From contig JAHHQS010000098.1 of the NCBI GenBank assembly GCA_020026285.1, positions 1-14,708 of the forward strand: a stretch of 14,708 bases of DNA, in the 5' to 3' direction. The DNA comes from Parabacteroides sp. Lineage in GTDB: Bacteria > Bacteroidota > Bacteroidia > Bacteroidales > Tannerellaceae. Shown piece by piece: positions 7,256 to 14,708 of this stretch. Both the position numbers and the translations under genes were made by a program. Each line of letters starts with the position of its first letter. Position 1 is the first letter of the stretch. Below the pieces are notes generated by a model. It ran no database searches and was not told where the DNA came from. It saw nothing but the letters and a program-made list of their open reading frames with translations.

Positions 7256-8167
7256 TTAAAGTTTATATTCTTCTAATTCAGAAAGAAAAATCTCGTACTG
7301 AATTCTGTTTATTGCATTCGGTATGTTTTTTCTGCATAAGCGAGGGAAATCGTTGCTTACATTGTACATTGAGAATCCCACATTCGTAAATACGAATTTG
7401 TCGTATTCTGGAGAGAAATCGAATGCGTACATACTCAGTTTAGACATGAAAGTCTCTCTATTTTGAGCTGTCCCCATTTTTGCCATTAGGTTTTGAACCA
7501 GTACATTCAATTTTATACCACTGAATGTTGGACTCATCTTTTCCAAACAATAAATAGCAAGATAGCCCTCGTCATCTCCATCCAGTTGCTCAAGTGATGA
7601 AATCTTTACAGAATCTTTGCCTGCACTTATTGCCTTTATCTCATACCAAACACTCTCTGTAGAATAATCCTTATGGGTCTTTTCTGGACCCATCCAGCTA
7701 TCTAATGCCATATTCACACCATAGTGAGGAATCATATAATCCTGCATAAAAAGCAGTTCGCCTATCAACCCCATTACCTCATTGTCATTCATTCCACCAT
7801 TATTTGGTCGGAACAATTTTTTCCATGAGAAATATCTTGAACAAAGTGTTTTATAAGCATCTTCATCGTCCTTAATAGCTTCCGTAGAATCGAGCAAATC
7901 CTGGCAAAACGTACTAAAATATTCCAGCAGCTCTGAATTACAGAGTGAAAAGCGAAGAATATAATTCTCGCCACTCTTTCCCTGCTGTACTGTAATCACA
8001 TCCGACTGAGCTATTCTAACTGGAACGTATGTACCTCTAAAATCAAAGGCATAGTTTCCTTTCTCATCCTTTCCTACAAAAAGACTGAGGTCGCGGTTTT
8101 CACCAACACGGATAAAAGCTCCGCTTTGGAATCCTTGCGAGAATGTTGTAGATAATTTATTCTTCAT
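7256..8167 (-). CDS. PD-(D/E)XK motif protein (DUF4420 family nuclease)
   Basis: A 303-residue predicted restriction-endonuclease-fold protein. The nuclease core is visible in order. An early glutamate lies in GLIGELLF (residues 133-140), E137 being the expected helix residue. D167 in HKDY is followed eight residues on by the E-X-K motif E176-I-K178 in WYEIKA. The conserved SSLEQLD (190-196) comes next, as in the DUF4420 family. Length fits the family's roughly 300 residues. It is the best candidate for the DNA-cutting subunit of the methylase/MutL/Z1/AIPR system; Vsr downstream is a repair enzyme. The start overlaps the Z1 gene's 3' end by 11 bases, and the stop is 12 bases before the AIPR start, so it should be made in step with both. 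Unmethylated or otherwise non-self DNA is the presumed target, but no target sequence can be read from the protein. Confidence 0.92.
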   Translation of the reverse strand: MKNKLSTTFSQGFQSGAFIRVGENRDLSLFVGKDEKGNYAFDFRGTYVPVRIAQSDVITVQQGKSGENYILRFSLCNSELLEYFSTFCQDLLDSTEAIKDDEDAYKTLCSRYFSWKKLFRPNNGGMNDNEVMGLIGELLFMQDYMIPHYGVNMALDSWMGPEKTHKDYSTESVWYEIKAISAGKDSVKISSLEQLDGDDEGYLAIYCLEKMSPTFSGIKLNVLVQNLMAKMGTAQNRETFMSKLSMYAFDFSPEYDKFVFTNVGFSMYNVSNDFPRLCRKNIPNAINRIQYEIFLSELEEYKL

Positions 8168-11048
8168 CCTCTTCTATTTCGTCTGGTTCATCAAGCATGT
8201 TAAGCTGATAATATGTTTTATTAACTTTATATTTCTTGGTTTTACCTGTTTCTTTTAATCCAGGAAAACCAATAGCAAAAGCTATCATTTTATTGCCATT
8301 AAGTTTCTCTATGAATTTTAAGGCATTCTTGTTGGCTTCAATATTTTCTGGCTCTACCGGTTCGATGAGCATAATTATCAATACAGGTTTTCTGTGTGGA
8401 AGATGCTCAAAATATGCTTTAATAGGAATATGCCGTCCTCCAAACTCAGAACCTTCTCTCGCCCAAACTTCTCTGCATCGTTTTTCTGCCAAATCTATCT
8501 CATCTTGACTTAAGCAGAACTTTCCTTCTCGTAAACCAAGAATCCTACGACGACTCGAAATTTGAATTACATGATCATGTTCCTCAATCTGACGTTTCGG
8601 ACAACGTATCATTTCAAGTCCTGGTATGTCATAAAAGGTCTGCCCATCACCACCTTCGAAAACAATATCCCATTTATCTACTCCTTCTGTTTCTTTGTCG
8701 CAAATAAAATCAATTAAGTTTTGCCGGTTAAATTTCATGTTAACTAATGAACATTTTATATTAGACAGGAAGTCTACCACCAATTCTTTGGACACATCAG
8801 AAAAATATCTAGATTTATCAATATCTGAGCATACATCCTCATCTTTGTATTTGTCGACATTCGCGAAACCAAATTTATAATCATTTTCAAACAGGTGGGC
8901 AGTAAAACATTTTACTTGATTCCAGTTCTCTTCATTATGTTCCGCCTTGACACTAAGGTAAGGGGTATCACAGATATTTCCATAGTAGGATTCCATCATC
9001 AACAATTCGTACGCGGTCCGCATCTTATTGTTGGCTGTTATCTGTAATTCGTCGCAATAGTCACGAACTTTAATGCCGAAATCTTTAGGAGTAAGATGTT
9101 GCTCAAACATTTTCTTAATATCTGCTTTCAATTCGGTAGTGGCTGTCGCTATTTCTCTATACCAAGTTGCACTTGCTTGACTTGTCCATATTTGGAACAA
9201 ATCAGCATAACCAGGTCGATAACCAAACCAACGCCCCATCTGCATCAACACATCAAATGTTGCAGTGTTTCGATAGAAATAGCTTACAAGCAAGCCCTCT
9301 AATGTGAGACCTCGCGAAAGAGCAAGTCCTCCAATAGCAATTACTCTCAACGAAGGATTAGATTTGTAATCTAATTTGCTTGCGCTACTACCATTAACAA
9401 CGATAATTTCCATCTTTGGAACATCAGCTTCAATATCGAACACAGCACCTAATAAATTCTTCTTTTTTATAACATCAATAAAACAGATATCAGTAATATT
9501 ATCAAAATGTTTTTTCCAAAGTCGTTTCAGTTCTTTATACAGTGACAGATGAGCATTCTTTGAGGTATCTTCGTCAAAGTTGTATTTTAGTATTTGAATA
9601 AAGTTGTTCTGTATTTCTTCAATATGTTCCTTAATCACCTGTTGCACCCTTATGAAACGAGACATATTAACCAACATACTTCTTGGTTTAGAGGCATGTC
9701 CTCTTAAATCTCGAATAACATTTGCCAGATAATAACAATAGATGGACTCCTTCAGCGAATTTGGCAAGACTCCATTCCATTCTTTTTTGTGACGAGAGTA
9801 GAATGTCCCAGAATTAAGTTCTTCTATATTTTCGTGTAAATCAGTCCTATATTCATCTGAAGTGTAGTCTGGTTCTTCAACATCAGTTATAAAACGTAAA
9901 TTGCGATAGTACTCTTTATCCTCATAAAAAATTTTATCGGCACCAATATATGAGGAAGGGGTCGGTAACGTATATATGAAATGCTCTGGAAACAAATCTG
10001 CATTCTTCATACTGTCCACCGAATCCGGATCTATAAAAACATTTGCAAATGGAGTAGCAGTAAAACCAATATAATTCGCAGTCTGAAAAAGATTGCAAAT
10101 CTTACGAATTATAGCGTTTGTCTTAGTTGGATCTGTATTATCTTTTTTTGTATTAACCGATGCATTGTCTGCCTCATCGTCAATAAGAAGCATTGGATGG
10201 TTTATACTATTTGTACGAACATCCATATTCTGGTTTTTCAACCAATCATGCAATTTTGTCAGAACTGATACATTTTTTTTAACGACAAAAAGGACCAGAG
10301 AATTATGCTCCGATAAAGTCGTTGAAATCAAATTACTCCCTTTAACAAAATCTTTTACACATGTAGTAAAAGAAGTAGCTCTACGTTGCTTGTTGTCTTT
10401 ACCAACTCCTACCTTCCCCTCGCGAATATGTTTTTCAACCTTACGAATAGTGTACCCAACAACACTTTCATCAATACGTTCTTGTGTTTGCTGACGAAGA
10501 CTTTCTGTTATACCAGCTAGAAGAATAACAACTTTATATCCTGCATCAGCAGCTTTACAAATCAGACCTGAATATGTAGCGGTTTTACCAGACTGTACAT
10601 CACCAATTATTAAGCCCCTCTTCAAACGTTTACCTTCAAATTCTTCCTTTGGATTGTATAAACAATTCATTATGTCAGGCAATGTCTTTTCGTGCAAAAG
10701 ATTAATACTTTTGTCGTCAATTGAAGTGTGTTCTTTTAAATAACGATAATATCTCTCCCAAAAATAGCTGTCATCTACTTTATCATTGAAATACCACTTC
10801 TTTTGTTCATAATCATCATAAATAATATTGCCCAATACATGAGTGATTTTCTCTCGGTATTCTATTTCTTCCAACAATTTATTTTTGTCTTCCTCATCAC
10901 AATCAATACCAGAGAAGGCTATTGCGTCTTCAATCGCAGGCTTAATATTTTCCAAAGATGGAACAAAGCCCGACAGTTCCTTCATAAGTTCCAAACGTGC
11001 GGAAATTATGAGTAGAATCTTATTATATGCTTCGTTTGTTAATTTCAT
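8157..11048 (-). CDS. Z1-domain SF2-type ATPase/helicase
   Basis: A 963-residue protein with a superfamily-2-like ATPase core and the Z1 domain of MutL/MORC-linked restriction systems. The Walker A motif is GDVQSGKTAT (residues 149-158), the DEAD-type motif II is LLIDDEAD (287-294), motif III-like GFTATPFAN is at 328-336, and the Z1 signature lies at about 571-612: GGLALSRGLTLEG, then QMGRWFGYRPG, the last containing the arginine-finger-like motif VI. The N-terminal 140 residues are helical and the C-terminal 300 unassigned, with an acidic tail ending in EPDEIEEDEE. It probably uses ATP to move along or remodel DNA for the nuclease partner. The start codon lies within the end of the ATPase gene (26-base overlap) and is preceded by AAGG, one of the few Shine-Dalgarno-like matches here. 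In Mza-type loci this gene regularly follows the GHKL ATPase. Confidence 0.95.
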   Translation of the reverse strand: MKLTNEAYNKILLIISARLELMKELSGFVPSLENIKPAIEDAIAFSGIDCDEEDKNKLLEEIEYREKITHVLGNIIYDDYEQKKWYFNDKVDDSYFWERYYRYLKEHTSIDDKSINLLHEKTLPDIMNCLYNPKEEFEGKRLKRGLIIGDVQSGKTATYSGLICKAADAGYKVVILLAGITESLRQQTQERIDESVVGYTIRKVEKHIREGKVGVGKDNKQRRATSFTTCVKDFVKGSNLISTTLSEHNSLVLFVVKKNVSVLTKLHDWLKNQNMDVRTNSINHPMLLIDDEADNASVNTKKDNTDPTKTNAIIRKICNLFQTANYIGFTATPFANVFIDPDSVDSMKNADLFPEHFIYTLPTPSSYIGADKIFYEDKEYYRNLRFITDVEEPDYTSDEYRTDLHENIEELNSGTFYSRHKKEWNGVLPNSLKESIYCYYLANVIRDLRGHASKPRSMLVNMSRFIRVQQVIKEHIEEIQNNFIQILKYNFDEDTSKNAHLSLYKELKRLWKKHFDNITDICFIDVIKKKNLLGAVFDIEADVPKMEIIVVNGSSASKLDYKSNPSLRVIAIGGLALSRGLTLEGLLVSYFYRNTATFDVLMQMGRWFGYRPGYADLFQIWTSQASATWYREIATATTELKADIKKMFEQHLTPKDFGIKVRDYCDELQITANNKMRTAYELLMMESYYGNICDTPYLSVKAEHNEENWNQVKCFTAHLFENDYKFGFANVDKYKDEDVCSDIDKSRYFSDVSKELVVDFLSNIKCSLVNMKFNRQNLIDFICDKETEGVDKWDIVFEGGDGQTFYDIPGLEMIRCPKRQIEEHDHVIQISSRRRILGLREGKFCLSQDEIDLAEKRCREVWAREGSEFGGRHIPIKAYFEHLPHRKPVLIIMLIEPVEPENIEANKNALKFIEKLNGNKMIAFAIGFPGLKETGKTKKYKVNKTYYQLNMLDEPDEIEEDEE

Positions 11049-12540
11049 CCTTGTAGTTATCTAAAAGTTTTTCCTCAACAACTTTATATTTGCAGAATGG
11101 CTCTGATTTCATCAGATCAGAAACAATCTCGACTATAGATTTCTTGTTAAAAGATTTTGCCAAGTTTACCATATAAATCCCAAGTTGGAAAATCTCATCG
11201 ACACGATTATCTGGTTCATCTTGACTGATTGCATCATTAGACTTGTCAATGTAAATCTGCTGAGTCGGAACGTTTTGCTCAATTTCTTTCAAAAGCATCT
11301 CAAGCAGAGTATAGTCTTCTTCTGACATTCTATCCCTCACCATCTGGAACACTTTGCTCTCACGATTGATTTGATAATAAAAAGTCTTTCCTCTGCCTTC
11401 CATTCTATCCCAAATATAGTCAATATCCTCAACATTTTCTTTTCGACCACGATGGGTTTGCTTCCTAACAGAAATATCCATCGCTTCAATAACTGTTTGG
11501 CGCAATTGACGCTGAATCTGCTTTGGAATAGAAGCTGTTTGTTTCTTTATATCAATACTCCATATGTCATCAAGTGAATTCGGAATATCTACTCTAACTC
11601 TAGCATTTTTTGTGAGTTCACCACGCGGTTTCATCCCAAACCAAGTTCCCCAAATTATCAAACGCTTATTTCGATAAACATAGAAACCTTGTTTGATTCT
11701 TAATGTCTCTACTCCTCCTATGAGTTTTCTGTATTCATCGTTTAAATCTGTTGCAAATGGCAAGATATATGGTTTAACCCAGATTTGCCGTTCTTGACCC
11801 TTACTGTCACGAATAGCAATGGAACGTGCTTTCTTCGTTGTTGTCTTAGAATGTGATTCAAGGAAAGGATCCATTGGTTTTATTCTCCCTTTATTCAAGT
11901 ACATCTTGATCTGCCCCTTACCTTTTGCTGAAAGAAAGTTATGAAAAATCAGAGCAATATTATTGGCTACAGATTCTTTAAGTTCAACAAGAGCATCATA
12001 AACCATTCCACCACTTGATTTCTCCAACACATCGAAATCCTGCCATAGTACAAGCGTGCCATGTGGCAATTCGAGGAGAGAGTGAATATAAGGAAGTGCT
12101 TTTATTTCATTTTGTGACAGCTCCTTCACCACCCACTCTTTTCTATTTTGAATATAATTATAATCCCAAGAATAGCTACTAATCTTTTCTTCCTGCAAAC
12201 TGACAACCGTCAAAATTCTACATTGAGACAAAGAGGCAGATTTCATTCCTAAACCGAATCGTCCCAAATCATTTGCATTTCTTTCAAGTTCAGAGTCCCT
12301 ACTTCCATACCTCATAGCTTCAAAAAGGACGCCTGCAGACATTCCTTCTCCATCATCTAAGATTCCCACAACAAGATCATCAATAGGTTCTGAAGGGAAG
12401 AATAGTTTGACTACGCTGCAATTTGCACTAATACCATTGTCAATAATATCAGCAATAGCAGCTTCGAAAGAATACCCCATTGAACGCATAGACCCCATAA
12501 GAGTATCAGCTTGTGGAATGCTTTGTCTATAAGTACCCAT
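11023..12540 (-). CDS. MutL/MORC-like GHKL ATPase
   Basis: A 505-residue Hsp90/MutL-type ATPase. The Bergerat nucleotide-binding motifs are in the N-terminal 105 residues. Motif I is AIADIIDNGISA (28-39), with the Mg-binding asparagine N35. Motif II is ILDDGEGMS (60-68), and motif III is LGRFGLGMKSASLS (92-104), forming the ATP lid. The transducer region follows; KGRIKPMDPF and VRVDIPNSLDDIWSIDIKK (about residues 215-330) are typical of the S5-like domain with its ATP-contacting lysine. The usual catalytic glutamate of motif I is aspartate (D31) here. Such ATPases are the 'MutL' component of Mza and related predicted restriction systems, where ATP-driven dimer closure is thought to clamp DNA or signal to the nuclease. 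It starts 2 bases after the methylase stop and overlaps Z1 by 26 bases. Confidence 0.93.
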   Translation of the reverse strand: MGTYRQSIPQADTLMGSMRSMGYSFEAAIADIIDNGISANCSVVKLFFPSEPIDDLVVGILDDGEGMSAGVLFEAMRYGSRDSELERNANDLGRFGLGMKSASLSQCRILTVVSLQEEKISSYSWDYNYIQNRKEWVVKELSQNEIKALPYIHSLLELPHGTLVLWQDFDVLEKSSGGMVYDALVELKESVANNIALIFHNFLSAKGKGQIKMYLNKGRIKPMDPFLESHSKTTTKKARSIAIRDSKGQERQIWVKPYILPFATDLNDEYRKLIGGVETLRIKQGFYVYRNKRLIIWGTWFGMKPRGELTKNARVRVDIPNSLDDIWSIDIKKQTASIPKQIQRQLRQTVIEAMDISVRKQTHRGRKENVEDIDYIWDRMEGRGKTFYYQINRESKVFQMVRDRMSEEDYTLLEMLLKEIEQNVPTQQIYIDKSNDAISQDEPDNRVDEIFQLGIYMVNLAKSFNKKSIVEIVSDLMKSEPFCKYKVVEEKLLDNYKDEINKRSI

Positions 12541-12542
12541 AG

Positions 12543-13649
12543 TTATTCCTTATTGTATGATGAATCGTATTCCAGAATCTGCGCCATCACAGCTTTAGAC
12601 AATAACGGAGGAACCGCATTACCTATCTGCTGCTGTATGCTCATATGAGGCCCTTGAAAGATAAACGTATCAGGAAAACTTTGTAAACGTGCCGCTTCCC
12701 TCACCGATAAACCTCTGTCTTGATATGGATGAATTAGCATACTCTTCCTATAGTTTGAAATGACAACAGAAGGGCAATTTGCTTTCAGACGTTTATATAT
12801 TCCACTATGACAACGGGTCTTGTCTGAATAATTTCGCATCAAGGACTCCGGAATAGCTCTCCAATTCTCACCTTGACCGATATATTTGTAACGTTGCATC
12901 ACAAGGTCGTTACTCTTTGACACAAAATTCTGCTTTGATTCTATTGAACCTTTTCTCATCTGTTGCGCATAAGGGCTAGATTCCTTTATTGACTTAGTGT
13001 AAGGCAATGAATCTATCATATCACCATTATGTAAAACAGGTAAATCTCCAATAGCTTCTTCTACACTCACTTTATAATCAAAAGGCTTTGGAAACTCAAA
13101 GTCAATTCCTTGGTTGTTTCCGACCATAAACATTCTCATCCGTCTTTGTGGAACACCATATTCATCAGCCCATAGAACCTTCCATTTGACCTTATAGCCT
13201 GGCTCTATCTCCTCAAAACAATGTTTTATCATTTCTATTGTCTCTCCATTGTTCATTTTAGTCATTCCCCAAACATTTTCAAGGACAAACCATCTAGGCT
13301 TTATTTCTGAGACCAAACGAACAAACTCTTTGAACAATAAATTATTAGGATTGTCCATATTGCGAGACATCGTATTTGACATAGAAAATCCCTGACAAGG
13401 AGGGCCTCCCATGATTATAAATACTTCCTCGTCTTTATTTAAGAAATCTGTAGCTTTGACATCCCGAATATCGCCACATATTACTTTTGCTCCTTTGTGA
13501 TTAAGTTCAAAAGATTTGGCTGCGTGAGGATTAACCTCAATAGCATAGCGAACCTTAATTCCCGCCATTGCCCCCCCCAGACTTAATCCGCCTGCTCCTG
13601 AAAATATGTCTATACCGATTTTTTTCATAAGCTGAGCATCATAAGTCAT
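12543..13649 (-). CDS. DNA (cytosine-5-)-methyltransferase
   Basis: This enzyme methylates C5 of cytosine in a specific site using S-adenosylmethionine, marking self DNA for the operon's nuclease system. All main motifs of the family are present in 368 residues. Motif I is DIFSGAGGLSLG (14-25), motif IV is GGPPCQGFS with nucleophile Cys85, motif VI is ENV (124-126), and motif VIII is QRRMRMF (168-174). The target-recognition region spans about 200-300, motif IX is SVREAARLQSFPD (315-327), and motif X is QIGNAVPP (341-348). The ATG at 13649 overlaps the regulator gene by 11 bases; a second ATG at codon 8 (13628) gives the start MKKIGIDIFSGAGG typical of the family and may be the true one. The run of eight G at 13571-13578 lies within motif I. 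The recognition sequence cannot be predicted. The gene is followed after 2 bases by the GHKL ATPase. Confidence 0.97.
   Translation of the reverse strand: MTYDAQLMKKIGIDIFSGAGGLSLGGAMAGIKVRYAIEVNPHAAKSFELNHKGAKVICGDIRDVKATDFLNKDEEVFIIMGGPPCQGFSMSNTMSRNMDNPNNLLFKEFVRLVSEIKPRWFVLENVWGMTKMNNGETIEMIKHCFEEIEPGYKVKWKVLWADEYGVPQRRMRMFMVGNNQGIDFEFPKPFDYKVSVEEAIGDLPVLHNGDMIDSLPYTKSIKESSPYAQQMRKGSIESKQNFVSKSNDLVMQRYKYIGQGENWRAIPESLMRNYSDKTRCHSGIYKRLKANCPSVVISNYRKSMLIHPYQDRGLSVREAARLQSFPDTFIFQGPHMSIQQQIGNAVPPLLSKAVMAQILEYDSSYNKE
13571..13578. repeat. Homopolymer of eight C (eight G in the methylase gene)
   Basis: Eight consecutive C on the plus strand read as eight G in the coding strand, spanning codons 24-27 (Leu-Gly-Gly-Ala) of the methyltransferase, at the end of motif I. 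In this AT-rich sequence such a run is conspicuous, and alternative glycine codons were available. The reading frame is intact as written, so this is the ON state. A gain or loss of one base would shift the frame before the catalytic cysteine. Confidence 0.85.
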
Positions 13650-13869
13650 TATTATCTTTTGTTGTAGTTAGCAACTGTCGAATGTCAACATCCAACAAAT
13701 TCGCTATTTCTTGCAATTGAATAATAGATGGTTGCGATTTATTAGAACACCATCTTGAAATTGTGTTCTCTGATTTGCCCATTTGAGTTGCCAACCATCT
13801 ATTGGTTCGTTGCCTTTCAGCCAGTACCGCCTTAATCCTATTCATCATTATTTGTTGATTGTTCGACAT
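13639..13869 (-). CDS. XRE-family transcriptional regulator (controller protein)
   Basis: A 76-residue protein that is almost entirely a Cro/C1-type helix-turn-helix domain. WLATQMGKSENTISRW (residues 25-40) holds the two helices of the DNA-binding unit, and QPSIIQLQEIANLLDVDIRQLL (46-67) forms the last two helices. Short single-domain XRE proteins of this kind sit directly upstream of methyltransferase genes in many Bacteroidota restriction loci and act like C proteins, binding the operon promoter as a dimer and timing expression of methylase and nuclease. It is the first gene of the operon, and its stop overlaps the methylase start by 11 bases. A candidate promoter and a small inverted repeat lie just upstream, fitting autoregulation. 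ATG codons 8 and 9 are alternative starts, but the first gives a complete first helix. Confidence 0.93.
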   Translation of the reverse strand: MSNNQQIMMNRIKAVLAERQRTNRWLATQMGKSENTISRWCSNKSQPSIIQLQEIANLLDVDIRQLLTTTKDNNDL

Positions 13870-13870
13870 C

Positions 13871-13887
13871 AGTATTCAAATTATACT
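13871..13887. promoter_or_regulatory. Candidate operator for the XRE regulator
   Basis: The half-sites agtat (13871-13875) and atact (13883-13887) form a perfect inverted repeat separated by 7 bases, a size suited to a small XRE dimer. It lies between the candidate -7 box and the regulator's start codon, where binding would block transcription. The half-sites are short and AT-rich, so chance cannot be excluded. Confidence 0.35.
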
Positions 13888-13901
13888 CGTTATATTGCAA
13901 A

Positions 13902-13932
13902 CAAAGATACATCTAATTTCCCATATAGCCAA
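13902..13932 (-). promoter_or_regulatory. Candidate Bacteroides-type promoter of the operon
   Basis: On the minus strand, TATCTTTG (13909-13902) matches the Bacteroides -7 consensus TAnnTTTG exactly, and TTGG (13932-13929) lies about 20 bases upstream, the right distance for the -33 element. Transcription would begin near 13896, giving a leader of roughly 25-30 bases before the XRE start codon. No other gene-free space in the operon holds such a pair, so it could drive the whole operon. Confidence 0.55.
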
Positions 13933-14043
13933 GTAGATAAGCAACAAAAACATCGTTTAAAGGAATGACTACAGTTGGTATAAAGATAGGTAAAAGAACA
14001 CATGTATCGTTTTTATCTATTCCATCAATGAATTTCACCTTTC

Positions 14044-14085
14044 AAAAAATTATGCTGCACAAACATTATGTTCGCACAGCATAAT
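14044..14085 (-). terminator. Rho-independent-like terminator of the hipA-like gene
   Basis: The arms attatgctg (14049-14057) and cagcataat (14077-14085) are perfect reverse complements, 9 base pairs with a 19-base loop. Read on the minus strand, the hairpin is followed directly by a run of six T (14049-14044). It lies 88 bases after the hipA-like stop. The stem is AT-rich (four G-C pairs at most), so termination may be partial. Confidence 0.5.
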
Positions 14086-14172
14086 ATAAAATTCAATCAC
14101 ATCCTATCGCTCAACCACATAAAAATCAACCCTCTACCTCGTATCGCTTGGCAAATGGGCACACTATAATAG

Positions 14173-14708
14173 TTATTCCGCCTTGTATCGCCCATCCAAC
14201 ACTCCGGCAAACATATCCATCTCTCTCTTGGAAATTCCTAATCGTGTTGCCAATTCGCGCCATCCTTTTACAGCTTCAATCACCTCCGAAATAATCTTTT
14301 CTGCTGTTTTACGGTTTAGCATGTAGTCTTCGCAAGCATCCAGTAAAATACTCAACTCTGCTTTGTTAGAAGTTGATGAAACAAGCAAACTTTGATACTC
14401 ATTCAACGTGGGGTTCATGTCATATGCAGGAGACAGTATCCATCCTTTTGCAGTCAAAAGGAAACCATGATTGCGGAAATGGTCGTCACTATTGCCTATG
14501 CATATATTGAAAGCCACACGACGGTATAGTTCCTGTAGGTTTCGCTCCACATCGGTACAGCTCTGAATAATAAAGTCAACTATATCCAGATAACCATGCC
14601 TGGTAGTTGCATTGTCACCATCACTCAGCCCCAATAAGGTCATGGCAGATGCTAAATGAATGCGTTTTCCTTCTTGGGTTCTATCGAAGCGTTGTGACAG
14701 CAATGTAT
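14173..14708 (-). CDS. HipA-family kinase, C-terminal part (runs off right edge)
   Basis: The open frame enters from the right edge with no start codon in view and ends with TAA at 14175-14173; 177 residues are visible. It is the catalytic C-terminal domain of HipA-type serine/threonine kinases, the toxin half of HipBA modules, which in E. coli phosphorylates a glutamyl-tRNA synthetase. Counting from the Leu codon at 14703, RFDR (5-8) is the family's conserved strand. GNSDDHFRN (70-78) carries the catalytic aspartate (D73) and Mg-binding asparagine (N78), and SPAYDMNP (91-98) carries the metal-binding D95. All three match E. coli D309, N314 and D332 by eye. The upstream part and any hipB antitoxin lie outside the window. 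A terminator-like hairpin separates it from the defence operon, so it is probably a neighbouring module and not part of that system. Confidence 0.92.
   Translation of the reverse strand, partial: TLLSQRFDRTQEGKRIHLASAMTLLGLSDGDNATTRHGYLDIVDFIIQSCTDVERNLQELYRRVAFNICIGNSDDHFRNHGFLLTAKGWILSPAYDMNPTLNEYQSLLVSSTSNKAELSILLDACEDYMLNRKTAEKIISEVIEAVKGWRELATRLGISKREMDMFAGVLDGRYKAE

Larger units (their letters stand above)
13870..14172. other. Intergenic region between hipA-like gene and operon
   Basis: I see no gene on either strand in these 303 bases. The right part holds the probable terminator of the hipA-like gene and the left part the candidate operon promoter and operator. Between them, ataggtaaaa (13986-13995) and ttttatctat (14011-14020) can pair imperfectly over 10 bases; its role is unknown and chance is possible in such AT-rich DNA. 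Confidence 0.7.

Noticed and set aside
10093..10494. A 133-codon open frame on the plus strand
   Set aside because: It lies wholly inside the Z1 gene, opposite its conserved ATPase region, is rich in Phe, Ser, Ile and Cys as expected of an antisense shadow, and resembles no family I know.
13875..13890. TATAAT sequence as a sigma-70-type -10 box for the operon
   Set aside because: On the minus strand TATAAT occurs just before the XRE start, but no matching -35 lies at the right distance and it would leave almost no leader; the TATCTTTG box fits Bacteroidota better.
1..14708. CRISPR arrays, tRNA genes, insertion sequences, integrase or attachment sites
   Set aside because: I looked for regularly spaced repeats, cloverleaf sequence, transposase or recombinase motifs and flanking direct repeats and found none that could be supported.

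Overview
The window is an anti-phage defence locus from a member of the Bacteroidota, most likely a Bacteroidales gut or oral commensal. Three things point there: AT-rich coding sequence, gene starts mostly without strong Shine-Dalgarno sequences, and a candidate Bacteroides-type promoter (TTGG, about 20 bases, then TATCTTTG, matching the TAnnTTTG -7 consensus) before the first gene of the main operon. Every supported gene is on the minus strand, so the region is read from right to left.

Right edge (14708-14173): the 3' part of a HipA-family kinase gene, followed by a hairpin and T-run that probably ends its transcript. Next is a 303-base intergenic region with the terminator, the candidate promoter and a small inverted repeat that could be an operator.

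Main operon, first half (13869-5126): an XRE regulator, a C5-cytosine DNA methyltransferase, a MutL/MORC-like GHKL ATPase, a Z1-domain SF2-type ATPase, a PD-(D/E)XK nuclease of the DUF4420 family and an AIPR protein. Neighbours overlap or lie within 12 bases of each other. This set matches the predicted MutL/MORC-associated restriction-modification systems described by Iyer, Abhiman and Aravind, and the Mza (MutL, Z1, AIPR) anti-phage system of Gao and colleagues. Methylation would mark self DNA, the ATPases would sense or remodel foreign DNA, and the DUF4420 protein (perhaps with AIPR) would cut it.

Main operon, second half (5115-1358): a more AT-rich block of three tightly packed genes: an HD-domain protein with a complete metal-binding set, an ORC/CDC6-like AAA ATPase, and a 319-residue protein that looks like two Rossmann-type halves. 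These are not part of the usual core as I know it and may be a second defence or signalling module nested in the operon. After them come an 87-codon fragment that looks like the C-terminus of a DEAD/DEAH helicase (a probable relic), an intact Vsr mismatch endonuclease that would repair T:G mismatches made by deamination of the methylase's product, and a RhuM-family gene that runs off the left edge.

Most noteworthy are the nested three-gene module, the helicase relic beside it, and a run of eight G within motif I of the methyltransferase that could make it phase-variable. All family calls are from recognition of motifs; no database search was run.
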